DNA from: Lepidostoma basale
Taxonomy: Eukaryota > Arthropoda > Insecta > Trichoptera > Lepidostomatidae
NCBI GenBank assembly: GCA_022606425.2
Contig: JAHDVF020001353.1
Location: forward strand, 806,001 to 870,000
DNA: 64,000 nt
Reading direction: 5' to 3'
Shown: in pieces, positions 1-8,946 of the stretch
How the letters are laid out: each line of letters opens with the position of its first letter
Position numbering within the stretch: position 1 is the stretch's first letter
Made by a program: the position numbers and the translations under genes
Notes under the pieces: generated by a model
The model's database searches: none
Told to the model about the DNA's origin: nothing
What the model saw: only the letters and a program-made list of their open reading frames with translations

Positions 1-140
1 AAGTATAAAAATTGGAGAAGTATTCTCCTGGCGTTGTCTAGCAAATGTGGCCTTTCACATTGCATTAATAAGATTTTCTGCTTAATGCTTACACATATTC
101 TTAATAGATGGCGCTAGTGTAGATTGAATTAATAACATGT
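1..140 (-). repeat. T repeat, partial (3' part)
   Basis: This stretch is the reverse complement of roughly 29985-30120: both share the segment around GGCGCTAGTGTAGATTG and the run through TTAATAAGATTTT. It is the distal part of the dispersed T repeat and is cut by the window edge. No coding potential is seen. Confidence 0.65.
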
Positions 141-149
141 GAAGTGTGT

Positions 150-425
150 TGCAACATATTAGTCATAAAGTCTAGAAATATGGCATATTTGAGACACATT
201 CTCCGCAACGAGAAATACGATCTGCTGCACCTCATCATGAAAGGGAAGATCGAGGGTAGGCGCGGTGTGGGAAGACCCCAGTTGTCCTGGCTCATAAATA
301 TCAAGGAGTGGACCGAAATTCGGGGGTAGGGGGAGTTGTTCCGTGTGGCACAGGACAGAGAGACCTACACCAGGGTGACAGGGGGGCTTCGGGGGCCTGA
401 CAAAAGCACTCGAAGAAGAAGAAGA
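150..425 (+). pseudogene. RTE-C LINE, C-terminal relic
   Basis: The frame reads through an arginine-rich motif with KGKIEGRRGVGRPQLSWL, typical of the C-terminal end of RTE-like reverse transcriptases. A stop follows at the IRG codon; the remnant then continues as GELFRVAQDRETYTRV. The element ends in a GAAGAAGA-type tail, as do the relatives at 23420-23810 and 38000-38260. It is a 5'-truncated dead copy. Confidence 0.7.
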
Positions 426-690
426 TTTAACTACTTATCACTTAGATCACAAAAGCAGAAGTATTTTTTTTACTTGTGTGTCAAAGGCCATTTGTTTAAG
501 TCTTAAAGTATTAACTGTTCCTTTTCTAAATATATCTTTTACTAATAAAACACCCTCAACCCAAAACTTCCATTATAACACATAAAAATATTTTCAAATT
601 TTAACCCATTAAGTCTCTGCTACTCTGCCTAAGTTAACAAACACACGTTATTATATAATATTTTCTTAGGTTCTTGCATTCACTTTGTAA
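426..690. other. AT-rich, unassigned
   Basis: I see no open frame, repeat match or structured motif here. Confidence 0.5.
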
Positions 691-704
691 TAATTTTGGT
701 AAGT

Positions 705-765
705 TTATTTCGTTCTCCCGATGATGAATGTATAAAGTCTTCGAAACGTGTCGAGAAAAATAAAC
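705..765 (+). ncRNA. HHR-1 hammerhead-like motif (degenerate)
   Basis: Stem I arm TTCTC (713-717) precedes CCGATGA, one change from the CTGATGA core. A weak stem II follows, then GAAACGTGTC and the opposite stem I arm GAGAA (753-757). The U4-to-C change and poor stem II suggest it is inactive. The flank AAAAATAAAC is shared with the copies at 845-960, 1990-2040 and 20340-20480. Confidence 0.45.
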
Positions 766-845
766 TTGAATGTATAAAAAACAGTGTTTAAATTACGATT
801 TTTTTTATGAATTAAAACACTTTTTTTCCACTTTTGAGTTTATTT

Positions 846-889
846 TTCTTGATATGTTTCGAAGGTTTACACCTTCATCATCAGGAGAA
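846..889 (-). ncRNA. HHR-1 hammerhead-like ribozyme, left arm
   Basis: On the minus strand the order is TTCTC, CTGATGA (consensus core), one extra T, GAAGGT-GTAA-ACCTTC (a perfect 6-bp stem II with a 4-nt loop), GAA, ACATAT, C, AAGAA. The cleavage triplet would be AUC, which fits the NUH rule. Stem I pairs except at its first position. Stem III is the weak point, because ACATAT is no longer a palindrome. Confidence 0.6.
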
Positions 890-914
890 CGATATAAAGA
901 ATGAGTTTATATTG

Positions 915-957
915 TTCTTTGGATGATGAAGGTGTAAGCCTTCCAAACATGTCGAGA
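915..957 (+). ncRNA. HHR-1 hammerhead-like motif, right arm (degenerate)
   Basis: The stem I arms and stem II GAAGG/CCTTC are kept, but the core reads TGGATGA and the GAAA is CAAA. This arm is the decayed partner of the motif at 846-889. Confidence 0.45.
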
Positions 958-1173
958 AAAATAAACTCAAAAGCGGAAAAACAGGGTTTAATTCATAAAA
1001 AATTCGTCATTATCTAATTTCACAGTGTTAAGACCTTAAGTTTAACTAGTGTTTTAATTACTGCATATATAATATATTTTATAAATTGAATTTACTTTTT
1101 GCAAATATACTCTAATCATGATGCAATTACTTCTTGCGTAATATTATAATTATATTTCATGTTTGTCTTTTAG

Positions 1174-1359
1174 CGTGCGCTACTGCAATCTTCGGGCATA
1201 TCGGAACATTTCCTGATCTTCTCCGTAAACTTTGGGCTTCCTGAATTAATCTGGTTCCACTGCAAACTACTAAACTTCTCCCGAGGAGATTTGAATCTTA
1301 AACACTTGATGAGAGCTACGCAAGCAGCCACCGAGCCACGGGAATTTCATTGCATTTAA
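1174..1359 (+). other. Possible terminal exon, 61 codons, unrecognised
   Basis: A pyrimidine-rich tract ending in TTTGTCTTTTAG (to 1173) is a good 3' splice-site match. One frame after it stays open for 61 codons to TAA at 1357-1359 (starts RALLQSSGIS, ends TEPREFHCI). The stretch is less AT-rich than its flanks and matches no other repeat in the window. I do not recognise the peptide. It could equally be a chance frame or an unknown repeat. Confidence 0.2.
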
Positions 1360-1457
1360 ATGATATTGAACTTTTTGTTTAGTTTATCTTATTACCAACT
1401 CTGATGTATAGAAGTGTGATCCATCTTATAAGATAGAACGTCGATTGCAGTATAAAG

Positions 1458-1915
1458 TTATAATTATGGCAGGCAGACAGAATGGACCGCCACACTACTC
1501 TATCCTAAACACCTCTCTAGCTTCCTACAAATTCATACAACGAGTCAGACACGCACGTCGATTCATGCGACTTCTAACATGACCAACATTTAAAATTTGA
1601 TGCCATGCTAATTTGATGATTAAAATTTAGTTACGCCATGTTTTCCTCGGTCTACCTCGACTCCGTAGCTCTACTCGTATTTACATCGTCAACGTGTACT
1701 TTCTTAACCATTCTTTCTCCGTCTATGCGCACCATATGTCCTTAATACCTTCTTCCGCTCTACATTCCTTTCTTATATCAGCATTTGAGATTCTGTCGTA
1801 CATCGTTCTACCACACATACGTCTCGGAAATTTATCTCTACCGCATTTATTCTGCTCTCATCCTTCATCCCCCAGTTCCAAGCTTCGCTTCCATGCATAA
1901 GGGTTGGGACCAGAA
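1458..1915 (-). pseudogene. LINE-A fragment (VNDVNGVRSRG subtype)
   Basis: The minus strand carries the end of the LINE-A reverse-transcriptase ORF, from the PTLMYGSEAW region down to the tail beside GGCAGGCAGACAGAATGG. Frameshifts and small deletions interrupt it. It belongs to the subtype also seen at 27045-27795. The (GTTA)n tail itself is missing. Confidence 0.75.
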
Positions 1916-1954
1916 CTCACAAGAAATTCCACAGAGTTAACTCTAAACTCTAGA

Positions 1955-2042
1955 CATTTTTTTTAATAATTAAAACACTTTTTTTACATTCGATTTTTTT
2001 TTTCTCGACACATTTCGAAAGCGAGTTTACCAAGTGTAAACC
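1955..2042 (-). repeat. HHR-1 element, half split off by a LINE
   Basis: The sequence around TTTCTCGACACATTTCG (minus: GAAATGTGTCGAGAAA) is the 3' half of an HHR-1 motif. The rest of the element resumes at 2598-2720 after the LINE-A insertion, where AACATGTCCAGAAAAATAA is the other arm. The element was therefore present before LINE-A inserted. Confidence 0.6.
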
Positions 2043-2597
2043 TAACTAACTGACTAACTAACCATCACGCCGTCTCCCCGGAGGGGTAGGCAGAAAGAAT
2101 GGAACGCCACACTGTTCTGTCCTGACATACTTCTCTCGCTTCCTCTACATTCATACATCTTGTCATGCACGCACGTCGATTTCTCCGACTCCTCACGTGT
2201 CCGACATTCAATATTTGATTGATTTGATCGTGCCACGTTTTCCTCGGCCTTCCTCTATTTCTAGCTCCGTTCACGCCGTTTACATATACCTTCTTTACCA
2301 TTCTGTCTTCACTCATTCTTTCCATGTGTCCAAACCATCTTAATGACCCTTTCCTTATTTTGTTCATAACACTTTCATTCGCACCACATTCACTTCTTAT
2401 ACTTGCATTTGTCACTCTATCATATACAGATTTGCCACACATTCGTCTTAGAGATCTCATTTCTACTGCATTTATTCTACTTTCATCCTTCTTTTGCCAG
2501 TTCCATGCTTCACTTCCATACATAAGGGTCGGCACAATAACACCATTGTGCACTGCCATCTTGGCTTTTTTGGATAGGCTTTTGTTTGCGATGACAA
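2043..2597 (-). pseudogene. LINE-A copy (VNGVNGARNRG subtype) with 12-bp TSD
   Basis: The minus-strand frame runs SLSKKAKMAVHNG, PTLMYGSEAWNWQKKDESRINAVEMRSLRRMCGKSVYDRV, GSLRWFGHMERM, RGRPRKTWHDQINQILNVGHVRS and ends SAYPSGETA. It is the C-terminal ~180 residues of a non-LTR reverse transcriptase, 5'-truncated but still open. The tail is (TTAG)n-like. CAAGTGTAAACC occurs at 2031-2042 and 2598-2609 as the target-site duplication, inside an HHR-1 element. Confidence 0.85.
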
Positions 2598-2720
2598 CAA
2601 GTGTAAACCAGGGCGAACAATTTCCAAGTGTAAACACTTGGAAGAACGATACAAACATGTCCAGAAAAATAATTCAAAAGTGTAAAAAACAGTGTTCTAA
2701 TTCGTTATAATTCGAATTTT

Positions 2721-2986
2721 GTTTTTGTTTGAATCTGCGAATTAAACGCTATCTCAAAGTCGATATATTATTGAGAGCAATACAAGTATTAAAAATATTT
2801 GAAACCATAAATCAGTTTAAGCCAATCAGTAATCCGGAAATAATCCGATTAGAGAATTGTCTACTCGTGTAATACATTCTACGATAAACTTTAAATAAAT
2901 GGTGTATTTAAATTTTCCTTGTTTATGGTACATACTAGCGGACCCGGCAACGTTTAGCTATTGCTATATTCGAGTATATGCATACA
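2721..2986. other. Unassigned AT-rich DNA
   Basis: No supported feature. Confidence 0.4.
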
Positions 2987-2997
2987 CAATATTAATA

Positions 2998-3463
2998 AGC
3001 AAAACATGGAACTGGCAAAATAAGGATGAAAGTAGAATAAATGCAGTAGAAATGAGATCTCTTAGACGAATGTGTGCATACTCTGTGTATGATAGAGTGT
3101 CGAATAAAAATATAAGAAGTGAATGCGGTGCGAATGATGGTGTCATGAACAAAATAATGAAAGGATCATTAAGACGGTTTGGACATATGGAAAGAATGAA
3201 TGAAGAAAGAATGGTGAAAAAATTATATGTTAATGATGTAAATGGAACCAGAAATAGAGGAAGACCGAGGAAAACGTGGCACGATCAAATAAATCAAATA
3301 TTGAATGTCGGCCATGTGAGGAGTCAGAGAAATCGACGCGCTTGCATGACACGATGTATGAATGTTGAGGAAGCGAGAGAAATATGTCAGGAAAAAAAAG
3401 TGTGGCAGTCCATTATTTCTGCCTACCCCTTCGGGGAGACGGCGTGATGGTTAGTTAGTTATT
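2998..3463 (+). pseudogene. LINE-A copy (VNDVNGTRNRG subtype) with 11-bp TSD
   Basis: The open frame starts near WNWQNKDESRINAVEMRSLRRMC and ends ISAYPFGETA, followed by GGCGTGATGG and a (TTAG)n tail. CAATATTAATA at 2987-2997 and 3464-3474 is the target duplication. Severe 5' truncation is typical of LINE insertions. The frame is intact but covers only the last ~145 residues, so it has no independent activity. Confidence 0.85.
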
Positions 3464-3474
3464 CAATATTAATA

Positions 3475-3830
3475 TGGGGAGTGATGGTTTTCGAGAAAGA
3501 AGAAAGTATGACGATTTGTGATATAAGTGCGATGGGCGAGAATTTGGAGCAAGTTACCGAATTTACGTATCTGGAAAGCATGTTTACAAGAGACGGAAAA
3601 ATGGAGAAAGACATCGAAAGAAGGGTTGGTGCTGGGAATAAAATAAATGGCGCACTCAAAGTCATTACTGCAAATAGAAATATATTCACAGAAGCAAAGA
3701 TGGCAGTACACAATGGAGTTCTAGTGCCAACCCTCATGTATGGAAGTGAAGCTTGGAGCTGGCAAAATAAAAATGAAAACAGGATAAACGCCGTAGAAAT
3801 GAGATCACAGAGAATGCGAGAACTACCTAG
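3475..3830 (+). pseudogene. LINE-A fragment (KINGALKVITANRN subtype)
   Basis: The frame covers VFEKEESMTICDISAMGENLEQVTEFTYLESMFTRDGKMEKDIERRVGAGNKINGALKV through YGSEAWSWQNKNENRINAVEMRSQ, which lies just C-terminal to the reverse-transcriptase catalytic core. It is truncated at both ends: the 3' part is lost where the J1 LINE begins. The subtype matches 18805-19612. Confidence 0.75.
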
Positions 3831-3839
3831 AGCCACCTG

Positions 3840-4672
3840 TAGAGGAAACATGTGTATGACTCGAAGCAGCTATTTAAAATCAGAAGCCTTATTTACATTT
3901 TTAAAAATATTATAAATATATTACCGTCAGCCACACTTAAAACAGTATATTATGCATTCGTCCAATCCATCCTAAACTACGGTTTAATAGGTTGGGGAGG
4001 AACTACAATAACTACACTAAACCCAGTCATTGTAGCCCAAAAGACAATAATTAGAGTCATTAACAAAAAAACATATCGATTCCCCTCAGACCAACTATAC
4101 GATGAATTTCAAGTACCGGACATAATACAACTATATATAAGAAATTTAGTCGTGCACTACCACAAGGACACCTACAGACACTTAAAAGGACAACAAACGT
4201 ACAACACACGCAACAAACATAACCATTTTGTACCAAAAACTAAAACTTCTTATGCGCAAAGACATTTCTACTATCTTGGACCCAAACTCTATAACATAAT
4301 TAACAAAACTATAAACGACCCACAAAAAATGACAATGCACAATTATAAAAAACATGTAACTACGGAGACATTAAAAAAAGGGCGGCTTGAATGTAGTATA
4401 ATTTTTAAAAATAAGTAAATAGTTTAAATAGTGTTATATAAGACAACATAGTGTTTAAATAGTGTTATATAATATATATGTCAATTAATTTTAAGTTTTA
4501 CACTTTAGGATATGTGTTGCTCCCCTTAACTGCTCCCTTAATTTGTAAATTATATAATATTATATATTAAAATTATATAGAGTACTAGGAATGCCTCCCT
4601 AGAACGGGTTACCCCAGTTGGGAGGTATTAAAACCATGTACTTGGTAAATGATCAATAAATAAATAAATTAA
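3840..4672 (+). pseudogene. J1 LINE, C-terminal domain and 3' UTR
   Basis: An open frame of 188 codons (3852-4418) contains VYYAFVQSILNYGLIGWGG, VAQKTIIRVI and TYNTRNKHNHFVPKTKTSYAQRHFYYLGPKLYN. This is the layout of the post-RT region in jockey/CR1-type LINEs. About 250 bp of AT-rich 3' UTR follow, ending in an (ATAA)n tail near 4655-4672. It is 5'-truncated with no catalytic domain left. The clade is inferred from motif spacing only. Confidence 0.7.
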
Positions 4673-5080
4673 CCAAAATCACATAGAATCTTCTAAGATC
4701 TTTTAAAATCTTTTTACAGCTAGAATAAATATACTCAATAGTATAACCATATAAAATAAGAATATCATTTTAACTATCTTCCTTAATGTGGATTTTAACA
4801 ATATAAGTAGGAATGGGAAGAATCATAAGCTTAACTGAACTAATTTTAATTTATATAAATGTTGTTGTATATAATTAAAGTTAATCGAATGATTTTACTA
4901 AAATCCTATGATGGAAAAGTCCGTCGTATTTATTTAATATTGAGTTTTATATCATTGTTCAAGAAACAATAAATAAAAATAATACACTTTCCAGCAAATT
5001 CATCATTGGAACTTTTAAAGAAAATGTGTTTATACGAATTTAATAATGAAAAAGCAAAGTTTAATTTATATTTTATTTTG
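4673..5080. other. AT-rich; short end of an HHR-7-associated repeat
   Basis: At 4925-4980 the segment around TTTTATATCATTGTTCAAG and AAACAATAAATA matches ends of the HHR-7 group repeats (compare 58435-58470 and 63275-63310). The rest shows nothing. Confidence 0.4.
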
Positions 5081-5449
5081 TTTCAGATTCCAGTTTTAAA
5101 CTCTGACAAATAAAGTGTTGTCGGTGAGTACTTAATCATATATTTTTTTGTTATTTTCGTGGGTGGAAGGGTGTCGTAATTCTGATTAAAGTTCCACCAT
5201 AAATACTTCAGCGGGACAGGTATTTCAGTGGAAACGGAAGAAAATTTTCGGATTGTCATTGGTTCTTGACGAAAAAAATCGCCAACGTAAATAAGACAAA
5301 TGCCTCGCGGCGGCCTCCATTTATCTCCGTTTGGGAGCAAAGCAGGGCCGCACTGGTCTTTTCGCCCTCTAAAATAAATTGATGGGCCGCCGGGAAATAA
5401 TTCTAAGGGAGTGTAATTGACTGAAAAATGCGATAGTTTATTCAATTTG
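5081..5449. other. GC-richer, apparently single-copy block
   Basis: The block has higher GC than its surroundings (5280-5400) and no match elsewhere in the window. A minus-strand frame of 120 codons spans it but has no recognisable domain. A good acceptor-like TTTTATTTTGTTTCAG ends at about 5087 on the plus strand, followed by only nine codons to a stop. It could be conserved non-coding DNA; no function is assigned. Confidence 0.3.
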
Positions 5450-5615
5450 TATCACTGCATCGCTACGGCGGTCCGTGGGCTTTTCAGAGCTCTTTAAACT
5501 ATATCTCGAATATTTGTATTTTGAATTTGGAATCCTATTTGAATTATACTGTAATTCTAATTAAAAACGATCACTCAGATGATTTGAACACATGGATGAG
5601 ATAATATTATAAAAA
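5450..5615 (+). repeat. Direct repeat, upstream copy
   Basis: The segment beginning TATCACTGCATCGCTACGGC recurs, diverged, at 5882-6080 (shared CTACGGCGGTC, CTTTTCA.AGCTC, AAAACGAT.ACTC.GATGA). The two copies flank the SINE1 insertion, so a local duplication is the simplest reading. Confidence 0.6.
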
Positions 5616-5620
5616 AAATA

Positions 5621-5848
5621 CGTATACAACAGGTCGCTTGAACCCAATTACTGTATACAATTTTTTTTTAAGCTCATATATTGATTCTCGTGACATGTGG
5701 GTAGCTAATCTCTCGCCATTTTATTGTCGCGAGAATTCTACACCAGACCAAAGACAGCGTGACAATCACACTGCCATCGCCGGGAATCGAACCCGGAACC
5801 TTCGGTATGGCAGTCAGAGCTCGTATCACTCTGCCACGAAGGTCGTCG
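5621..5848 (-). mobile_element. SINE1, tRNA-derived
   Basis: On the minus strand the head has a pol III A box (TGGCAGAGTG-like) and B box (GGTTCGATTCCCGGC-like), then a body with GACAATAAAATGGCGA and a tail around CCTGTTGTATACG. It is the same family as 16779-17010 and 43537-43752. The B box reads well, so the copy is fairly young. Confidence 0.8.
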
Positions 5849-5881
5849 ATTTGAACATATGAACGAATGAGATGAATGGAT

Positions 5882-6050
5882 TACTATATCACTGTATTGC
5901 TACGGCGGTCTATGGACTTTTCAAAGCTCATTTTAATTATATTTCTCCAAATTTTTTAATTTGGAACTTGAAATCCTGTCTGAATCTGGAATCCTATTAG
6001 AATTTGGGATCTTGTCTGAATTTGGAATCCTATCTGAATTGCATCTGTAA
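5882..6050 (+). repeat. Direct repeat, downstream copy
   Basis: This is the partner of 5450-5615. It contains an internal run of short degenerate repeats of a GAATYTGGAATCCTAT-type unit (about 5975-6035) that the upstream copy has only once. Confidence 0.55.
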
Positions 6051-6054
6051 TCCA

Positions 6055-6220
6055 AAGTAAAATTCAAAAACGATTACTCGGATGATTAGGACATATGGAA
6101 CGATGTAATGGTAAATGTAGAGGAAGCTCAATAGGTATTTCAGGACATAGCATTGTGACTATCCATCAACTCTGCTTAACTTCCTCGGTGAAATGGCTGA
6201 TTGATAAATGTGATAGTTAG
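6055..6220 (+). pseudogene. LINE-A relic
   Basis: Scattered matches to LINE-A remain: GACATATGGAACG, a GTAGAGGAAGC motif, TTTCAGGACATAGCATTGTG and a final GTGATAGTTAGTTAG tail. The frame is destroyed by indels, making this one of the oldest copies. Confidence 0.5.
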
Positions 6221-6532
6221 TTAGTTTGAATTTTAAATTTATTATCTGATTGAATATTTTACAAATTCTTTTGAATAATTGAACAGATCATTACAAAAGA
6301 GTCAAGTATCAAAAATTCAAAAATGAGTTTTTGATCCTAATTAGTGTTAAATATAAAAGCCAATTACTGTGCATACTGAGAGAATAATGTTGTATTGTTC
6401 AAACTTAACCCTAAAGATGCCACCAATAATAGATCACATGAGGAACACCAGAATGAAATATCACATCTCAAAGGTCTCCATTCTGCTTTTATCTCTTTTG
6501 GTTAGGCACCATGTTTCACAGCAATTGAAATA
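6221..6532. other. Unassigned
   Basis: No repeat match or coding signal is seen before the mariner. Confidence 0.4.
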
Positions 6533-7853
6533 CGAGGTCTGTTCAAAAAGTATCGCGAATTTTGAATTTCCGCTGGCTACGTATATTTGATTTTTGATTT
6601 TTTTGTAGCGTTATGTTGGTACTCATGTCCCTTACTTATGCTGACAAGGTCGGCCATTTTGAATGTTTAGTTAATTTTTGACAGCTGTTTGGCTTGGATG
6701 TGTTTTGGCTCGTCTTCGATTTTTGCCTATTCCAAAAAATGGATCAAAGAATCTGTATCAAATTTTGTGTGAAGAACAAAATAAAGTGCGCGGACGCATT
6801 TCGAATGTTGACTGTGGCATATGGTGAAGCTACCTTGGACCAAAGCAACGTTTATCGGTGGTGCAAAATGTTCTCAGAGGGCCGAGAAGATATGAACGAC
6901 GAAGAGCGTGCCGGACGCCCGAGCACGTCAACAACAGACGAAAACATTGATAAAGTGAAGAAAATAGTATTAGCCAATCGTCGAATCACCGTTAGAAAAG
7001 TTGCTGAGGACCTAAACATATCGATTGGCTCGTGCCATTCGATTTTAACCAATGATTTGGGCATGAGTCGGGTCGACGCGAAATTCGTGCCAAAATTGCT
7101 CAATTTCGACCAAAACAGCATCGCGTTAACATTGCTCAGGAGATGTTGGACTCGGTCCGTGACGACCCAAATGTGCTCCAGAGGGTCATAACTGGTGACG
7201 AATCATGGGTTTGTGGTTATGACGTGGAAACCAAAGCTCAATCATCCCAATGGAAGCTGCCGCATGAGCCAAGACCAAAAAAAGCGCGCCAAGTTCGGTC
7301 GAACGTGAAGGTTTTGCTCACAGTTTTCTTCGATTGCAGGGGCGTGGTGCATCATGAGTTCTTGCCACAGGGTAGGACGGTCAATAAGGAATATTACCTG
7401 CAAGTTATGCGCAATTTGCGCAAAGCAATCCGCCAGAAACGCCCGGATTTGTGGAAGAACAAAAACTGGCTTTTGCACCATGATAACGCCCCTGCTCACA
7501 CATCGTTGCTTGTGCGCGAATATTTGGCCAAAAACAACACCGTAATGGTGCCGCAGCCACCGTATTCCCCAGACCTGGCCCCTTGTGACTTTTTCCTGTT
7601 TCCAAAACTGAAGAGGCCCATGAAAGGACGACACTACGCCACGATTGAGGAGATAAAGACGGCATCGAAGGAGGAGCTGAACAAGATCACAAAAAATGAT
7701 TTTTTTAAGTGCTTCGAGGATTGGAAAAAACGTTGGCATAAATGTATTATATCCGAGGGGAATTACTTTGAAGGGGACAAAATAGATATTCATGAATAAA
7801 TAAATACTTTTTGAAAAAATATAAAATTCGCGATACTTTTTGAACAGACCTCG
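6533..7853 (+). mobile_element. Mariner-type DNA transposon, nearly intact
   Basis: The element is 1321 bp with about 31-bp inverted terminal repeats (CGAGGTCTGTTCAAAAAGTA...) that are identical at both ends, flanked by the TA target duplication (6531-6532 and 7854-7855). It encodes a DD34D transposase (next entry). Identical ends and one coding lesion point to recent movement. Superfamily Tc1/mariner, mariner family; I do not assign a subfamily. Confidence 0.95.
6739..7799 (+). pseudogene. Mariner transposase, one frameshift
   Basis: Starting at MDQRICIKFC, the N-terminal half carries helix-turn-helix DNA-binding segments (QSNVYRWCKMF and ITVRKVAEDLNISIGSCHSIL). One base is missing near 7111-7120, and the reading continues in another frame from QHRVNIAQEMLD. 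All three catalytic aspartates remain: ITGDESW, LLHHDNAPAH, and 34 residues later PDLAPCD. The WVPHEL-type linker is not seen as such. Both halves are otherwise open to the TAA at 7797-7799. With about 350 residues it has the usual family length. The frameshift makes this copy non-functional unless it is a sequencing error. Confidence 0.92.
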
Positions 7854-7879
7854 TACATATGTTTTAGTTAGGTGCTTTC

Positions 7880-8640
7880 GGGGGTTCTTATCTTCCTTAT
7901 TATATGAAAAAGTATAATGAATCTGAAATGTTGGAATTTTTTTTTCCGAACTGGTATTCAGGAATCCCTTTGTTTTGCGAATAATGTATAACTCATTGGT
8001 CAGGAGTTGGCACGAATGTGGTTCTGTGATATGAGTCCCCACGAAGCGAGAAACTCTCTCGTGCTAGAAAGGGTTCAGAAAAGATTTCTGAGATATGGGA
8101 GAGTTTGGTGGCTATCCGTGGTTTTACCCCACCGCATTCCTCTTGGACATGCTGGTTACCAATAGTCTTTAGATAAGGAGTGATGGATTCACACTTATCC
8201 ATTTCTTCAGACTTATCTGGGGATTTTTTGAGAATTTCGTCATCTTGGAAGGTATCCATCTTTATGTTTCAAATGGTTATCTTCGACAGCGTTAGCAAAG
8301 ACTTGTTTATCTTGCAACATGCAGAACCATTCTGCCTCTGGTGATGCCGGTAGCGAGAGCAATCAAACCCATTTCTGCAGAATTACCTGGGGAATTTTTT
8401 TAGAATTCCGTCATCTTGGAAGGTATCCATCTTTATGTTTCAAATGGTTATCTTCGACAACGTTAGCAAAGACTTGACTTCTAACATGCAGAACCACTCT
8501 GCTTCTGGTGATGCCGCTGGGGAGACCAATCAAACTACTGAACATCATCGTTTCAGAGATCGGCGTCTTCCCTATTAGTGAAAGTACGTTCAGAAGACAA
8601 ATACTCTTGAATTCAGAGAGTATCTTGTGTTCCTAAAGTC
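7880..8640 (+). pseudogene. G LINE, C-terminal relic with internal tandem duplication
   Basis: Broken frames resemble the post-RT tail of a jockey-like LINE: YGSVIWSPxxRE-like sequence near 8010, then LERVQKRFLRYG, later LVMPVARAI and LLN. A segment of ~172 bp is duplicated in tandem: 8214-8385 and 8387-8556 share the block TTGGAAGGTATCCATC and GTTTCAAATGGTTATC. Relatives lie at 13967-14204, 26880-27035 and 54820-54985. It is dead. Confidence 0.6.
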
Positions 8641-8850
8641 GGGTCATCGCGGACCCAACAGACTTTGTCCTGCCGGAATGAAAATATTTTTTCCTAGAAC
8701 CAGAACACAGCGCCACCTACTTGATATAATTGTATTGATTATAAGCCACCCAGCTACCCACTCAAACACAAACAAAAAATTTCATCAAAATCAGTCCAGT
8801 CGTTTAGAAGGTTTTCAACTACATACGCCCGTACAGAAGAATTATATATA
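8641..8850. repeat. Unclassified repeat inside the G LINE
   Basis: A segment with AATTTCATCAAAATC and CCAGTCGTTTAGAAG interrupts the G LINE between its coding end and its 3' tail. Comparable TTTCATCAAAATC segments are widespread in insect interspersed repeats (general knowledge). No TIR or ORF is seen. Confidence 0.35.
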
Positions 8851-8946
8851 CCATATAAATATATATTTTACCTGTTCTCAATACATGCCTTAAACTTTTT
8901 TTTTTTGTAATATGTGTGAAAAGTAAACTGATTTGATTTGATTTGA
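8851..8946 (+). repeat. G LINE 3' end with (GATTT)n tail
   Basis: ACCTGTTCTCAATA followed by AAAGTAAACTGATTTGATTT is repeated at 54900-54985 and, reversed, at 37873-37905. It marks the 3' terminus of the G LINE family, which ends in a TGATT pentamer run rather than poly(A). Confidence 0.65.

Larger units (their letters stand above)
808..1010. repeat. HHR-1 palindromic element
   Basis: The two halves are inverted repeats of about 80-90 bp: each arm holds AAAAATAAACTCAAAAG next to GAAACATGTC-like sequence, and the outer ends match around TTAAAACACT/AGGGTTTAATTC. A hammerhead-like motif lies on each arm (minus at 846-889, plus at 915-957). No ORF is present, so it is a non-autonomous foldback element. 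Confidence 0.7.

Noticed and set aside
2040..2065. (TTAG)n runs as telomere-like sequence
   Set aside because: The runs are short, tetrameric and always at the 3' end of LINE-A or S copies, so they are LINE tails rather than TTAGG telomeric DNA.
5083..5445. 120-codon minus frame
   Set aside because: No homology recognised, and composition changes along the frame with the local GC content; kept only as an unassigned block.
7242..8042. 266-codon minus-strand open frame
   Set aside because: Antisense to the mariner transposase and running out into the flanking DNA; no domain.
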